From Terriglobia bacterium (lineage in GTDB: Bacteria > Acidobacteriota > Terriglobia > Versatilivoradales > Versatilivoraceae): DNA of 64,000 nucleotides. Under the pieces are notes generated by a model. It saw only the letters and a list, made by a program, of their open reading frames with translations. It was not told the origin of the DNA and searched no databases. A program made the translations under genes and the position numbers. Where the stretch lies: NCBI GenBank assembly GCA_951813285.1, contig OX638355.1, forward strand, positions 2,499,136 to 2,563,135, given 5' to 3'. Below are positions 9,601 through 17,739 of the stretch, one piece after another; position 1 is the first letter of the stretch, and each line of letters starts with the position of its first letter.

Positions 9601-9837
9601 GATCTGCTCGACCTTGTGCGCCCCGTCCCACAGGTGATCGATGGCCTTCGCGATCACGCCTCGGGCCACGAGGGTCTTTCCGAGACCCACTTCGTCGGCC
9701 ACCAAGAAGCGTCGGGTCGAGTCCGGGTCCCGGTAGAGGCGCTCGAAGGCATACTCCACGGTGTCGCGCTGGAAGCCCTTGAGGCGGCCCAGCACGGCCT
9801 TGGTGTCGGGGTGCTCGCCCGCTTCCCTGTGGCTCAT
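6613..9837 (-). CDS. Large SF2 (SNF2/DEAH-like) helicase of a DUF6361-PLD-helicase operon
   Basis: This 1074-residue protein has Walker A VADEVGLGKT (residues 46-55), a motif II variant LVILDEFQRF, motif III LLLSATPYR, and motifs V-VI in the last quarter (STSVGQEGLDF, then LEQREGRVHRYKG). The core is of the RapA/SNF2-like type with large insertions, and no DUF1998 region is recognisable. The ATG overlaps the stop of the PLD gene by 4 bp (ATGA), so it is translationally coupled as the third gene. A DNA-translocating partner of the PLD nuclease, in defence or DNA processing, is inferred from context. The gene is intact and its end lies about 80 bp from a truncated MITE. Confidence 0.87.
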   Translation of the reverse strand: MSHREAGEHPDTKAVLGRLKGFQRDTVEYAFERLYRDPDSTRRFLVADEVGLGKTLVARGVIAKAIDHLWDGAHKVEQIDIVYICSNAQIARQNVRRLQVGNRQFDRADRLTLLPQVIRHLRGKRVNYLALTPGTSFDLKSSMGRRDERVLLYHMVQRIWPDQRTGPRNLFQGYVRNKDHFLRELKEFKRYQRIDPDLAEAFKQCVLEKGEDLGEQYRDLCQRFQRSRKRVPGIDRWDQAKFIGRLRSMLAAVCVTALEPDLVILDEFQRFKDLLDGGDATAELAKRLFTYSDATSDVRLLLLSATPYRMYTLHHESHEDNHYRDFLRTVEFLDPGLKQSGALRQLLDDYRQAMYRIEAGTEALERIKREIEKRLRRVMSRTERLQASADAQAMLLEVPSAGLELTAGDVQDFLTLEKIGREVRQPQVLEYWKSAPYLLSFMDDYKLKAAVVARLDRSSGNGLPKLLTDDGRVSLSWEAVEGYSQLDPANPRLRSVLEWMGRGEAWKLLWLPPSLPYYAEPGPWKRAREQQLSKHLIFSTWQVVPKAIASMVSYDVERRIMRRFDGSIRNTPQERRRRRPLLRFAYSNERPTGMPALGILYPSPSLAELGDPLPVPEGEATLNHALARARKRLEPLLKQLTGPYLNAEREDERWYWAAPILLDLERYGETTREWFGRPDLPNLWSGAQEDEDPASRWVDHVGEAKKLVDEAMCGSLKLGRAPAGLAEILAKRSVAGPATSALRALTRASGPETRAALAARDGAAWIAWGFRTLFNLPEAMALVRGERPGDETPYWRQVVDYCAAGNLQATLDEYIHTLRDLEGLFADDDNAAWGKLAEAVTGALSLRTGAPRVDEIRPSDDTVQIEHRRLRNHFAMRFGAQERDDGKTGAREGQVRQAFNSPFWPFVLASTSVGQEGLDFHAYCHSVMHWNLPSNPVDLEQREGRVHRYKGHAVRKNVAAEHGAAVLGGESTDVWRALFEEALEQSSTGGGLVPFWLFPLPNGAHIERHVPALPLSRDANQLRALKQSLAVYRMVFGQPRQDDLMSFLLKRCSHETLQKIAPLLRIDLSPMRRS

Positions 9838-11750
9838 AACTTAAGCGCCTCCCGCGCCACCGACACCGGTCCCCAGATCTCGTTCAAACGCTTCGGGAGG
9901 AGATCTTCCCCCTCCGGAGTGCTTCTGAGGTCGGCGATGAGGCGGGCCGCCTGGTCGATACGTTCGGGGTTGCGGCTCAAGCTCCGGAGGAGCGCCTCCA
10001 GCAGGGCCGTTTGGTCCCAACCGCCAAACGATCCCGCAGCCGCCGAGTCGTTCCTTCGGGCTGCCCGGATGAAAGACGACACGTCGGCTCCTTCGTCCAT
10101 CAGAATGAGAAACAGGAGCCGGAGCACCCGACCACGATCATTGAGGAGCGAACGCAGCAGGCGTTCCTTCCGGTTCTCCGGCGCCCCGACCAGTTCGACC
10201 GTGACCGCGAATCGCTGGCGCACCTCGTGAGGTCCTTCCCGCACGGACACCTCGAACGCGAGGAAGGCTGTCAGTGCTTCAAAAGACAGGCCTCTGAAGG
10301 AAGCGACCGGATGAGCGGGGTCGGCCGGACGGTCCGACTCGCCCGGTTCCCCCGCCTGATCGTCGATCCGCAGTGCTGCCTCCGAGGAGAGGGTTGCCGG
10401 CCATACCCTGACCTCGACTCCGGAGGGGATCTCCGGCAGTTCACCCGACAAGGTCATGTCCCAGAGCTGCCCGTCATCCACGTTGCGAACAGTCGCGGTG
10501 AGGCGCGCGGCACCGAAAATGCGTGCAAGGCGTTCGGCACGCCGCTCCAGGGTCCGCTTGGTATCTTCGGGTAGCTCAACGGAGTCAGGGGGCTGGTACT
10601 CCTGCAGGAGGGACATTAGGTTCTCAAGCCTGGGGTCATCGCCGGAGCCGAGCAGGGACGCGATACCGCAATCCTTGGTCCCTCCGACAAGTTCGACCAG
10701 AACTTCCACGTTTTGTTGGAATGCAGCGAGGGTCGCGTTGGCCGAGCCGGTGAAGAGCCGTGCCTTCCGCCCGTTCTCGAACAGGAACAACTTGGCGTGG
10801 AGGCCGGAGAGTTCGACCTGGTCCTCATCGCGAGACCTCCCGTCCGCTTCTTCCCCCCACTCCTCATCGGCTTCCTGAGCGTCGAGGTCGGCTTTAGGCG
10901 AGAGCACGTAACAAGTCGCTGGCAGGGCATCGTTCCCGGAGATGCGGACGACTTCCTCGAAGGTCTCCGGCCGTGAGATCAGGACCTCAAGCCCGTGATC
11001 GCGCACCATATCCCGCACCAGGGACCCGACGAGATAGGGCGACACCACCAAGCTCCGTCCACCTGTCGGGAAGGACCAGCCTCGCTTGCGCCACAGGCCG
11101 AAGTGGTGGACTCGGAAGTCAGTGAACGGCCGTGGTGGCCGAAGGTCCACCCTCCTGACCTCGTAGGCCATGCGCTCGATATCCTCCCGTAGCCTGGCCG
11201 AGATCGGTTGGGAAGCGAGTCCCGGAAGGGACAGCAGAAGATCGGCGAAAGGTTTATTCCGCCAGTAGCCGCGCTGCCGCTGCGCGAGTCGTCCTTCAAG
11301 GCAGAGACAGGTGTCCCATGCGCGGGCAAACGTCAGGTTGCGGGAAAGGCACAGGACGCGGTAGATGGCCGGCCTCCCGTAGGACTGGAACTCGAGCATC
11401 CAGACCTTGGGGTGGAAGATCCCTCCTTCTTGAGGCGCCTGAACTTGTATCACTGAGCCTTCGAGGTAGGCGAGGAGTGTCTGCTCCGGTCTCGGCACGG
11501 CGATCGCACCGGCCTGGCAGAAGAGCGTGACCTTTTCGGCATGTCGCCGCAGAGCCTCGAGCAGCGCCACCGGGTCGGCCACCGGCGCACCGTCCTCGTT
11601 GTGGGCGTCGAAGAAGGTGAACGCGAGGGGAGCCGTCAGGAGGGCCATCAGGTCCAGGGTGTAGCTGGTTCCCACGGCGCGCCGCAAGTGGTAGCCCGTC
11701 GGCGGGCGCAGGCTCTCGAGGAGTAGCGTCCGCTCACGTGTTCCCAGCAT
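9834..11750 (-). CDS. Phospholipase D-superfamily protein with two HKD-type motifs (putative nuclease)
   Basis: The protein is about 638 residues. Two PLD half-motifs are visible: HPKVWML near residue 113 followed by LSRNLTFARAWD, and LHAKLFLF near residue 317 followed by TGSANATL. This gives the two catalytic sets of a PLD active site within one chain. The ATG at 11750 was chosen because a strong SD (GGAGGGAG) lies just upstream. It overlaps the DUF6361 gene by 17 bp, and its stop overlaps the helicase start by 4 bp. PLD enzymes in helicase operons are usually nucleases (compare DrmC of DISARM). The C-terminal 250 residues resemble no domain I know. Confidence 0.84.
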   Translation of the reverse strand: MLGTRERTLLLESLRPPTGYHLRRAVGTSYTLDLMALLTAPLAFTFFDAHNEDGAPVADPVALLEALRRHAEKVTLFCQAGAIAVPRPEQTLLAYLEGSVIQVQAPQEGGIFHPKVWMLEFQSYGRPAIYRVLCLSRNLTFARAWDTCLCLEGRLAQRQRGYWRNKPFADLLLSLPGLASQPISARLREDIERMAYEVRRVDLRPPRPFTDFRVHHFGLWRKRGWSFPTGGRSLVVSPYLVGSLVRDMVRDHGLEVLISRPETFEEVVRISGNDALPATCYVLSPKADLDAQEADEEWGEEADGRSRDEDQVELSGLHAKLFLFENGRKARLFTGSANATLAAFQQNVEVLVELVGGTKDCGIASLLGSGDDPRLENLMSLLQEYQPPDSVELPEDTKRTLERRAERLARIFGAARLTATVRNVDDGQLWDMTLSGELPEIPSGVEVRVWPATLSSEAALRIDDQAGEPGESDRPADPAHPVASFRGLSFEALTAFLAFEVSVREGPHEVRQRFAVTVELVGAPENRKERLLRSLLNDRGRVLRLLFLILMDEGADVSSFIRAARRNDSAAAGSFGGWDQTALLEALLRSLSRNPERIDQAARLIADLRSTPEGEDLLPKRLNEIWGPVSVAREALKL

Positions 11751-12972
11751 CGTTCTCCCTCCGTGCCAACCCGTCAAAGATGTCCCGGAGGATCCGGCGG
11801 GTTACGTTCCACCGGTAGGCCATCCGTCCCGTCCCGGACCGCCCACCCCAAAGTTCGAGATGTCGAGCGCTTGTCAGCCGCGCGCGATTGCCCTTGAGTC
11901 GAATCTCGCGATCGCGCACCAGAGTTCGCGCCGTGGAGTTGTCACGGACGGCGGCTTCGGGGCCACGCCGCTTCAGGTTGTTGACCCAGCGCTGCACAAA
12001 GTCCTGCAAGAAATGTCTGGGCCGGCGGCCATTTTCCCGCACGACCTGCCACACACCATGCAGCTCCCAACCCGCCAGATCGGCTTCGAGCGCGGCAGCA
12101 TCGGCGGCCCACTCCTCCAGTTCACCGCGATAGGTCTCGATTCGCTGCTCATTCCGCTGCAGTTCAGAGAGCATGAGATTGTAGAGGAGAGCTGCTCCAT
12201 GCATGCAGACTGCGAAGAGCTTGGCGTCGTGAAGCTGATGGCGCAAGACAGGCGAGAGATCGGCGAGATGGGCAAGTTCCCACGGTCGATCGTGGGCGAG
12301 GTCGCCCTGCTGGGCCCGCCCCGCGAGCACTGCCAGCAGGCTCTCCGGATGTCGGGCCTGGATTCGCTCCCGTAGGTACTCGGCATCCTGTCGCCGAAGC
12401 GTAACCGTGATCTTGCCCCGAACAAATCCGGAGGGGGGCGCCGGGAGGTGAGGGTGCCAGTTGGTCGGAGGCGCCAGCCTGCCCTCTGGGTCCCGCGGTG
12501 TGCTCCGGAACTGGGTGACACGCCGGTAGAATCCGTCGAGCGATCGGAAGTAGGTCCACATGTGGCCTGAGAAGGTGCGGATACCCCAGCTCCCAAGCCC
12601 GCCCCAATAGACCTCGCTCGGAAGCCGTTTCAGAGCGTCGCCGGCTTGGGAACCGAAGACCCCCTGCGTATCGTCCCCGGCCCGCAGCCGCTTGTTGAGG
12701 TTGAGTTGTTCGCGCCTGTCCTTACTCGCAGCCTCACTCGACGGAACGCTCAAACGCTCGAGCCGCAGAAACGTCCACGGTACGAGCAGGAAGTAGCACG
12801 CCCGAGTCTGGATTGTGCTGGTGCCGGGGAAGAAGAGATCGGCAAAGCTGTCGCGGACCCCTGCCAGTCCAAGCTCGTCGAGCATTCCCGTCTCTCGGAA
12901 CAGGTCGATGACGTCAAGAGCGCGGCGCCGATCGCGCTCCGAGTAGTCAAGCCAAGTCAATGTAGAAGCCAT
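11734..12972 (-). CDS. DUF6361 family protein
   Basis: This 412-residue protein begins MASTLTWLDYSERDRRRAL and carries the family stretch DSFADLFFPGTSTIQTRACY, which I recognise as DUF6361. No catalytic motif can be pointed to. It is the first gene of a three-gene minus-strand operon with the PLD protein and the helicase, and the overlaps imply one coupled unit. DUF6361 has no established biochemical role that I know of. No clear SD precedes the ATG. A MITE terminus lies only 28 bp upstream, so the native promoter has been separated from the operon. Confidence 0.8.
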   Translation of the reverse strand: MASTLTWLDYSERDRRRALDVIDLFRETGMLDELGLAGVRDSFADLFFPGTSTIQTRACYFLLVPWTFLRLERLSVPSSEAASKDRREQLNLNKRLRAGDDTQGVFGSQAGDALKRLPSEVYWGGLGSWGIRTFSGHMWTYFRSLDGFYRRVTQFRSTPRDPEGRLAPPTNWHPHLPAPPSGFVRGKITVTLRRQDAEYLRERIQARHPESLLAVLAGRAQQGDLAHDRPWELAHLADLSPVLRHQLHDAKLFAVCMHGAALLYNLMLSELQRNEQRIETYRGELEEWAADAAALEADLAGWELHGVWQVVRENGRRPRHFLQDFVQRWVNNLKRRGPEAAVRDNSTARTLVRDREIRLKGNRARLTSARHLELWGGRSGTGRMAYRWNVTRRILRDIFDGLARRENDAGNT

Positions 12973-13000
12973 GGTTGGGTGGCGATTCTACCGCATGTTC

Positions 13001-13271
13001 AATAGGGGACGTTGTTGAATGGGTGGGAATAATCTGTCAGGCGATTCTGTCGACGCCTATAGAGGGAGGAAAAAACGGATGGACAATCCGGGATGTCGTC
13101 GGGGAACTGCTTGGTGCAACGCTTCGGACGGGTTGGGAGGACGAACGCGGTGTCAGAGCCTGCGAGTGTGCGGAAGCGCTACGGAGGGCATCTTCTTCGC
13201 TGTTTCAGTTGTTTCATTCGGTCAGGAATCAGAAACTGAGAAAGTTATTCCAGTAAATCAACAACGTCCCC
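13001..13271 (+). mobile_element. RAYT-derived MITE, full length (271 bp)
   Basis: It starts AATAGGGGACGTTGTTGAAT and ends AAATCAACAACGTCCCC, with subterminal motifs as in the other copies (GGCGATTCTGTCGACGCCTA on the left, GAAACTGAGAAAGTTATTCC on the right). It lies between the start of the DUF6361 operon and the divergent ATPase gene. About 230 bp of further intergenic DNA on its right carries the promoter-like region of the ATPase operon. Confidence 0.78.
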
Positions 13272-13432
13272 AGGTTTTCCGCCTGGAGTTCCTCAAATCA
13301 CTGCCCAAAGAAATAGTGGGGCGGGGGACAACCGCTTGCGGTTCTCCTGTCAAGTCGGAGCGTAAAGGGTATTTTTGCAGCAATTTGGTGCCACCCTTCA
13401 TCGCGAGGCCGGGAGAGTTTACCTCAAGTATA

Positions 13433-13490
13433 TTGAATTAAGGCAATATTGTTGTATACTTAAATTAGGCGACATTTATGTTGTACAACA
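13433..13490 (+). promoter_or_regulatory. Promoter and palindromic operator upstream of the ATPase-TPR operon
   Basis: A sigma-70-like promoter is visible: TTGAAT at 13433-13438, a 16 bp spacer, and TATACT at 13455-13460. A perfect 12 bp palindrome, TGTTGTACAACA, lies at 13479-13490, just downstream of the expected transcription start. A related half-site, TTGTTGTA, overlaps the -10 box. The ATPase start codon follows at 13505. The dyad looks like a repressor site; the binding protein is unknown. Confidence 0.5.
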
Positions 13491-13504
13491 AAGTGGATAT
13501 ATAA

Positions 13505-14734
13505 ATGAGCGGCACTCCTGAATTCTATACCGGGGCTCCCGTCGACCCGGTGGACTTGCGATTTCGCGAGGAGTTTGTCGCAGAGCTTTGGGAAACACTG
13601 CGCACCAGGCATCTGGTGCTTACGGCGGCCCGACGAACGGGGAAGACCAGCGTCATGGATCACTTGCGTGACAATCCCAGGAACGGTTTCTCGACGGTTT
13701 TGATCAACGTCCAGGACTTGACTCATCCAGCCGATTTCTTCCAGGGGCTGCTCGACGCATTCCATGATGCACATCCGGATATCGTACGGGACCAACTTGC
13801 CGCAGGCTGGAAACTTGTGAGTGGCGCATTGGGAAGGGTCGGGGAGATCGGTGTCGGCGGCTTCAAACTCGCACTGCGCCAAAGTGATCCCGGTTGGCGC
13901 GAGAACTGGCGGCAGCACGGCGACAGGTTTCTCAAACAGGCTCGCAAAACCGGCGTACCGATTCTATTCATCATCGACGAGCTGCCTGACATGCTGCTCA
14001 ACTTGTCCCAGAAGGATGCAGCGTTGCTGCGTGAGTTTCTCGCCTGGTTTCGAACCCAGCGATTGAATCCTTCACCCTCAAAAGACTCGATCCGTTGGCT
14101 GGTTGGCGGCTCAGTCAATCTCGCAGGCACACTTGACGTGCTCGGACAGGTGGATCTCATCAACGACCTTGAAGACATCCCTCTGCCTCCACTCACTGAC
14201 AGTAACATCAGGGCTTTTGTGACGGAAATGTTGAGCGGGCGAGGCGTCCGATACCAAGAGGATGTTCCACAGCGGCTCGTCTCTCGCCTGGGTCGTCCCA
14301 TTCCGCTTTTCATGCAGATGGCGACCCAGGATCTCTACAGATTATGGAAAAAGGAGCAACGTAAAATCGTCGCGTCGGATGTCGATTCCATCTTCGAAGC
14401 GTTGATTATTAGTCCCGGTGCGCGCACGCGGTTGCAACACTACTATTCTCGAATCAGGCAGTACTATTCGGACCCCAAACGCTCGATTGCCTATGCTTTG
14501 TTGGGGCAAATCAGTGTGTGCGAATCTGGGCTGAGCCGTGCAGCTCTGGTGCAAGAAACGGACCGGGTGTTAGTGGGCAGCGGCATCGAGCTCCCGTCGC
14601 ATGAGCGCAAACAACTGTTCAACCAAATATTGCTCGACCTGGAGAACGATTTCTACATCATCGAAGTCAATGAGGGAATCTATGACTTTGCCAGCGGTGT
14701 GCTGAAATCGTGGTGGGGGAAATACTATGCCTGA
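13505..14734 (+). CDS. AAA-type ATPase, first gene of a STAND-like pair
   Basis: This 409-residue protein has a P-loop (TAARRTGKTS near residues 40-49) and a Walker B motif (LFIIDELPD), with a winged-helix-like C-terminal region, as in the archaeal-ATPase/STAND-related group. It lacks a recognisable effector domain. The downstream TPR ATPase starts 8 bp before this gene's stop, so the two are translationally coupled and probably act together. Membership in a conflict or defence locus is inferred from the pairing, the neighbouring HicB locus and the MITE-bounded setting. Transcription probably starts from the promoter at 13433. Confidence 0.75.
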   Translation: MSGTPEFYTGAPVDPVDLRFREEFVAELWETLRTRHLVLTAARRTGKTSVMDHLRDNPRNGFSTVLINVQDLTHPADFFQGLLDAFHDAHPDIVRDQLAAGWKLVSGALGRVGEIGVGGFKLALRQSDPGWRENWRQHGDRFLKQARKTGVPILFIIDELPDMLLNLSQKDAALLREFLAWFRTQRLNPSPSKDSIRWLVGGSVNLAGTLDVLGQVDLINDLEDIPLPPLTDSNIRAFVTEMLSGRGVRYQEDVPQRLVSRLGRPIPLFMQMATQDLYRLWKKEQRKIVASDVDSIFEALIISPGARTRLQHYYSRIRQYYSDPKRSIAYALLGQISVCESGLSRAALVQETDRVLVGSGIELPSHERKQLFNQILLDLENDFYIIEVNEGIYDFASGVLKSWWGKYYA

Positions 14735-17501
14735 GCCGACCCTCAATGCAAAGATCGGACTGTATCGCTCAGGAGTAACCAGTCCTGAGCGCCTGCGCCA
14801 CACCAGCGTTGCGCGAGAACATGTCCTCGACAATTCGGTTGAATCCTTGCGTGGTTCCGTTGGCCGGAAATCGAAACACCATCTTCTGTTTATCGGACCG
14901 CGCGGAATCGGAAAGACCCACCTACTTGACTGCATTGAAGACACAGTGCAATCGGATGAAACGCTCAGTGCGAGTTGCGTAGTTGTCCGGTTTCCGGAGG
15001 AATCGAACCGGACACTGTCCTTCGCCGATTTTCTTATCGGTCTATGCGAGATCCTGAAAGATGCCGTCGATGACGAGCCGCTATGGGCGGAGTTGTTCTC
15101 CAAAGTACAAACCGAGGAAGACAACGCCCGGGTAGTCGACACCCTGGTGCCCGCAATCCGCGAACAGAATCGCCGGTATAGTCGCACACTGCTCATTATG
15201 CTCGAGAACCTGGGCGAGATATTTACATGGCAAATTCGCGACAAAAACGAACTCGCCTCGTTGCGCAAGTTCTTCATGGCCGACAACGGCTGCCTGCTGT
15301 TGGCCACCTCGCCGCTACACTTCGACGCCATCACCGATGTTGGACAGCCGTTTTACGATTTCTTCGACATTCAGATTCTCGAGAACCTGAGATTTGAGGA
15401 AACCGTTGAAGTAATCCGGCGCAACCTCGAATGGGAAAGCCGCGACGATATCCTCGCAACCTTTGTGGACATGCGTTCTCGCTTGCAGGCGCTTTACCGG
15501 ATGACGGGCGGGAACCCTCGGTTGATTATGATGCTCTACGAGTTGATCGCCCACGAGTCGGTCACCAAGGTCCAGGATCAGTTCCACCTGCTGCTCGACC
15601 GGATATCGCCGTTCTATCAGGATCGGCTCAACGATCTGCCTCCCGGCCAACGCGCGCTGCTGGAGTGTCTGGCAAGCATGCGCGACCAGGAAAAGACACC
15701 GGCCGCCATTGCCGCGCGAATGCGCAGGAGCCAGCAGGAGACCTCGTCGCTGCTCAAGCGTCTCTCCGATGCCCACTACCTGAGCGCCAGCCAGCACCCA
15801 CAGGACAAACGCTCGCGCCTTTACACGATTCGTGAAGGATTCTTTGATATCTGGCTCGCGATGAATCTGTCCCGCGGCGCGCGCAAACGCCTGCCGTTCT
15901 TGCTTGAATTCTTCAACCTCTTTTACCCAAGCATCGATGCCCGCGATGAGAAGCGCCGCCTATTGCGCGAGAAACTTATCGCAGAAGGCAGTATCGATGC
16001 GGAAAAGACCCTCGATTACCTTAGTGAAGTCGGCGACGAAAACGAGAGAGCGACCGCGAAATTCGACATGGCGAGGATCTATGCCCGCCGTGGAGATGCC
16101 CAGCAAATGGCGAGCTATGTGCGCGAAGCTGCGCCGCTGGCCGGCGACGGGGTGAGTCAATCGATTGCCCGCATTATTACGAGCAATCGATCCGCCCCCG
16201 ACTATCTTGCCGAAGTCGAGGAAATGATCGCATGTTGGGAAATGCACCGAAGCGGTGAGTTTGAGAATTTCGCCAATCGGCTCATGGAGATGGGAAAGGG
16301 ATTGACGCTGCGCAATTTTTCCGAGACCAGGCTGGACTTTCTGCGCGATACGCTGGAGAGCATAGACGATTCGGAAAAACGGATCTTGCAGCGCCTGAAA
16401 ATTGCGACGGAACTGATGGCTCTCGCACGATGGGATGATTGTGAAACCCAGCAACGCAAAGCGCTCGCTGAGGCAAAGGGACACGCCAATACGAAGCTTG
16501 TCGCAATGGCTTCGAACAACCTGGCGCAGCTGCTGCAGGCCACCAACCGGATGGGGGAAGCGGAGCCGCTGATGCGGCGAGCGCTGGAGATCAGCATGGC
16601 CACCTTCGGCGAGCACCACCCGACCGTGGCGATTCGTTTAAACAACTTGGCGCTGCTACTGCAGGACACAAACCGGATGGGGGAGGCGGAACCGCTGATG
16701 TGGCGAGCGCTGGAGATCGACGAGACTTCCTTCGGTGGGCACCACTCGACCGTGGCGACAGATTTGAACAACCTGGCGCAGCTGCTGAAGGCCACGAACC
16801 GGATGGGAGAGGCGGAGCCGCTGATGCGGCGAGCGCTGGAGATCAGCAAGGCCTCCTTCGGCGGGCACCACCCGACCGTGGCAATTCGTTTGAACAACCT
16901 GGCGCAGTTGCTGCAGGCCACCAACCGGATGGGGGAGGCGGAGCCGCTGATGCGGCGAGCGCTGGAGATCAGCAAGGCTTCCTTCGGCGAGCACCACCCG
17001 ACCGTGGCGATTCGTTTGAACAACCTGGCGCAACTGCTGCAGGCCACCAACCGAACGGGGGAGGCGGAACCGCTGATGCGGCGAGCGCTGGAGATCGACG
17101 AGGCCTCTTTCGGCGAGCACCACCCGACCGTGGCGATTCGTTTGAACAACCTGGCGCAGCTACTAAAGACCACCAACCGAATGGAGGAGGCGGAACCGCT
17201 GATGCGGCGAGCGCTGAAGATCGACGAGGCCTCCTTCGGCGAGCACCACCCGACCGTGGCGATTTATTTGAACAACTTGGCGCAGCTACTGAAGACCACC
17301 AACCGAATGGAGGAGGCGGAACCGCTGATGCGGCGAGCGCTGGAGATCGACGAGGCCTCCTTCGGTGGGCACCACCCGACCGTGGCGATTCGTTTGAACA
17401 ACCTGGCGCAGCTGCTGCAGGCCACGAACCGGATGGGAGAGGCGGAACCGCTGATGCAGCGATCGCTGGAGATCGACGAGGCTTCCTTCGGTGGGCACTA
17501 G
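14727..17501 (+). CDS. STAND-like ATPase with C-terminal tandem TPR array
   Basis: The N-terminal NTPase domain has a P-loop (LLFIGPRGIGKTHL near residues 52-65). A winged-helix and alpha-helical region follows to about residue 590. From residue 597 there are seven complete and one 34-residue partial copy of a 42-residue kinesin-light-chain-type TPR unit (NNLAQLLQATNRMGEAEPLM...). STAND ATPases with TPR sensors commonly act as switchable immune receptors, which here is inference. No obvious nuclease or toxin domain is fused, so the partner ATPase or a lost gene may be the effector. The array stops abruptly at SFGGH, where the next unit would continue, which suggests 3' truncation. Confidence 0.78.
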   Translation: MPEPTLNAKIGLYRSGVTSPERLRHTSVAREHVLDNSVESLRGSVGRKSKHHLLFIGPRGIGKTHLLDCIEDTVQSDETLSASCVVVRFPEESNRTLSFADFLIGLCEILKDAVDDEPLWAELFSKVQTEEDNARVVDTLVPAIREQNRRYSRTLLIMLENLGEIFTWQIRDKNELASLRKFFMADNGCLLLATSPLHFDAITDVGQPFYDFFDIQILENLRFEETVEVIRRNLEWESRDDILATFVDMRSRLQALYRMTGGNPRLIMMLYELIAHESVTKVQDQFHLLLDRISPFYQDRLNDLPPGQRALLECLASMRDQEKTPAAIAARMRRSQQETSSLLKRLSDAHYLSASQHPQDKRSRLYTIREGFFDIWLAMNLSRGARKRLPFLLEFFNLFYPSIDARDEKRRLLREKLIAEGSIDAEKTLDYLSEVGDENERATAKFDMARIYARRGDAQQMASYVREAAPLAGDGVSQSIARIITSNRSAPDYLAEVEEMIACWEMHRSGEFENFANRLMEMGKGLTLRNFSETRLDFLRDTLESIDDSEKRILQRLKIATELMALARWDDCETQQRKALAEAKGHANTKLVAMASNNLAQLLQATNRMGEAEPLMRRALEISMATFGEHHPTVAIRLNNLALLLQDTNRMGEAEPLMWRALEIDETSFGGHHSTVATDLNNLAQLLKATNRMGEAEPLMRRALEISKASFGGHHPTVAIRLNNLAQLLQATNRMGEAEPLMRRALEISKASFGEHHPTVAIRLNNLAQLLQATNRTGEAEPLMRRALEIDEASFGEHHPTVAIRLNNLAQLLKTTNRMEEAEPLMRRALKIDEASFGEHHPTVAIYLNNLAQLLKTTNRMEEAEPLMRRALEIDEASFGGHHPTVAIRLNNLAQLLQATNRMGEAEPLMQRSLEIDEASFGGH
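16515..17501 (+). repeat. Tandem 126 bp coding repeats (TPR units)
   Basis: Seven full 126 bp units and one 102 bp partial unit encode the 42-residue TPR repeats. They are nearly identical at DNA level; most differences are single bases such as CTGCAGGCC versus CTGAAGGCC. Such homogeneity implies recent duplication or gene conversion and makes the copy number prone to change. The last unit ends at a TAG created where the repeat sequence breaks off. Confidence 0.9.
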
Positions 17502-17621
17502 CCTGTGCCCGGGAATAGGTTTAGCGCAAAAGTAAGGAATTGAACGACAGGATCTTGGGCCAAGTATTGGGGCAACCATATTCTCTATATTGGCCGCAAT
17601 CTGTTCTATTTTAATAACATA

Positions 17622-17738
17622 TTCGTCCACCCTGAAAAGTCCGGACGGGTCACTGTGAAGCACCCCAGTAAGGAGATCCCCATCGGCACGCTGCGCAACA
17701 TCTACCGACAAGCCAATTGGAAATGGGAGGACCGCTGA
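17622..17738 (+). pseudogene. HicA toxin remnant, C-terminal 38 codons only
   Basis: The frame ending at TGA 17736-17738 encodes FVHPEKSGRVTVKHPSKEIP followed by IGTLRNIYRQANW, matching the C-terminal half of HicA mRNA interferases. The part with the catalytic-histidine strand is missing and no start codon is present in the upstream frame. It lies immediately before hicB, the normal hicAB order. The missing 5' part coincides with the unexplained stretch after the truncated TPR gene, so one deletion may have damaged both. Confidence 0.6.
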
Positions 17739-17739
17739 G

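Noticed and set aside
6613-12972. DISARM assignment for the helicase-PLD operon
   Set aside because: A helicase and a PLD protein are present, but there is no DUF1998 protein or methyltransferase, and a DUF6361 gene leads the operon.
16202-17176. 324-codon minus-strand repetitive frame
   Set aside because: It is the complement of the TPR array and repeats only because the sense strand does.
16515-17501. Possible CRISPR-like array
   Set aside because: The 126 bp units are contiguous, without spacers, and translate into TPR units in one frame.
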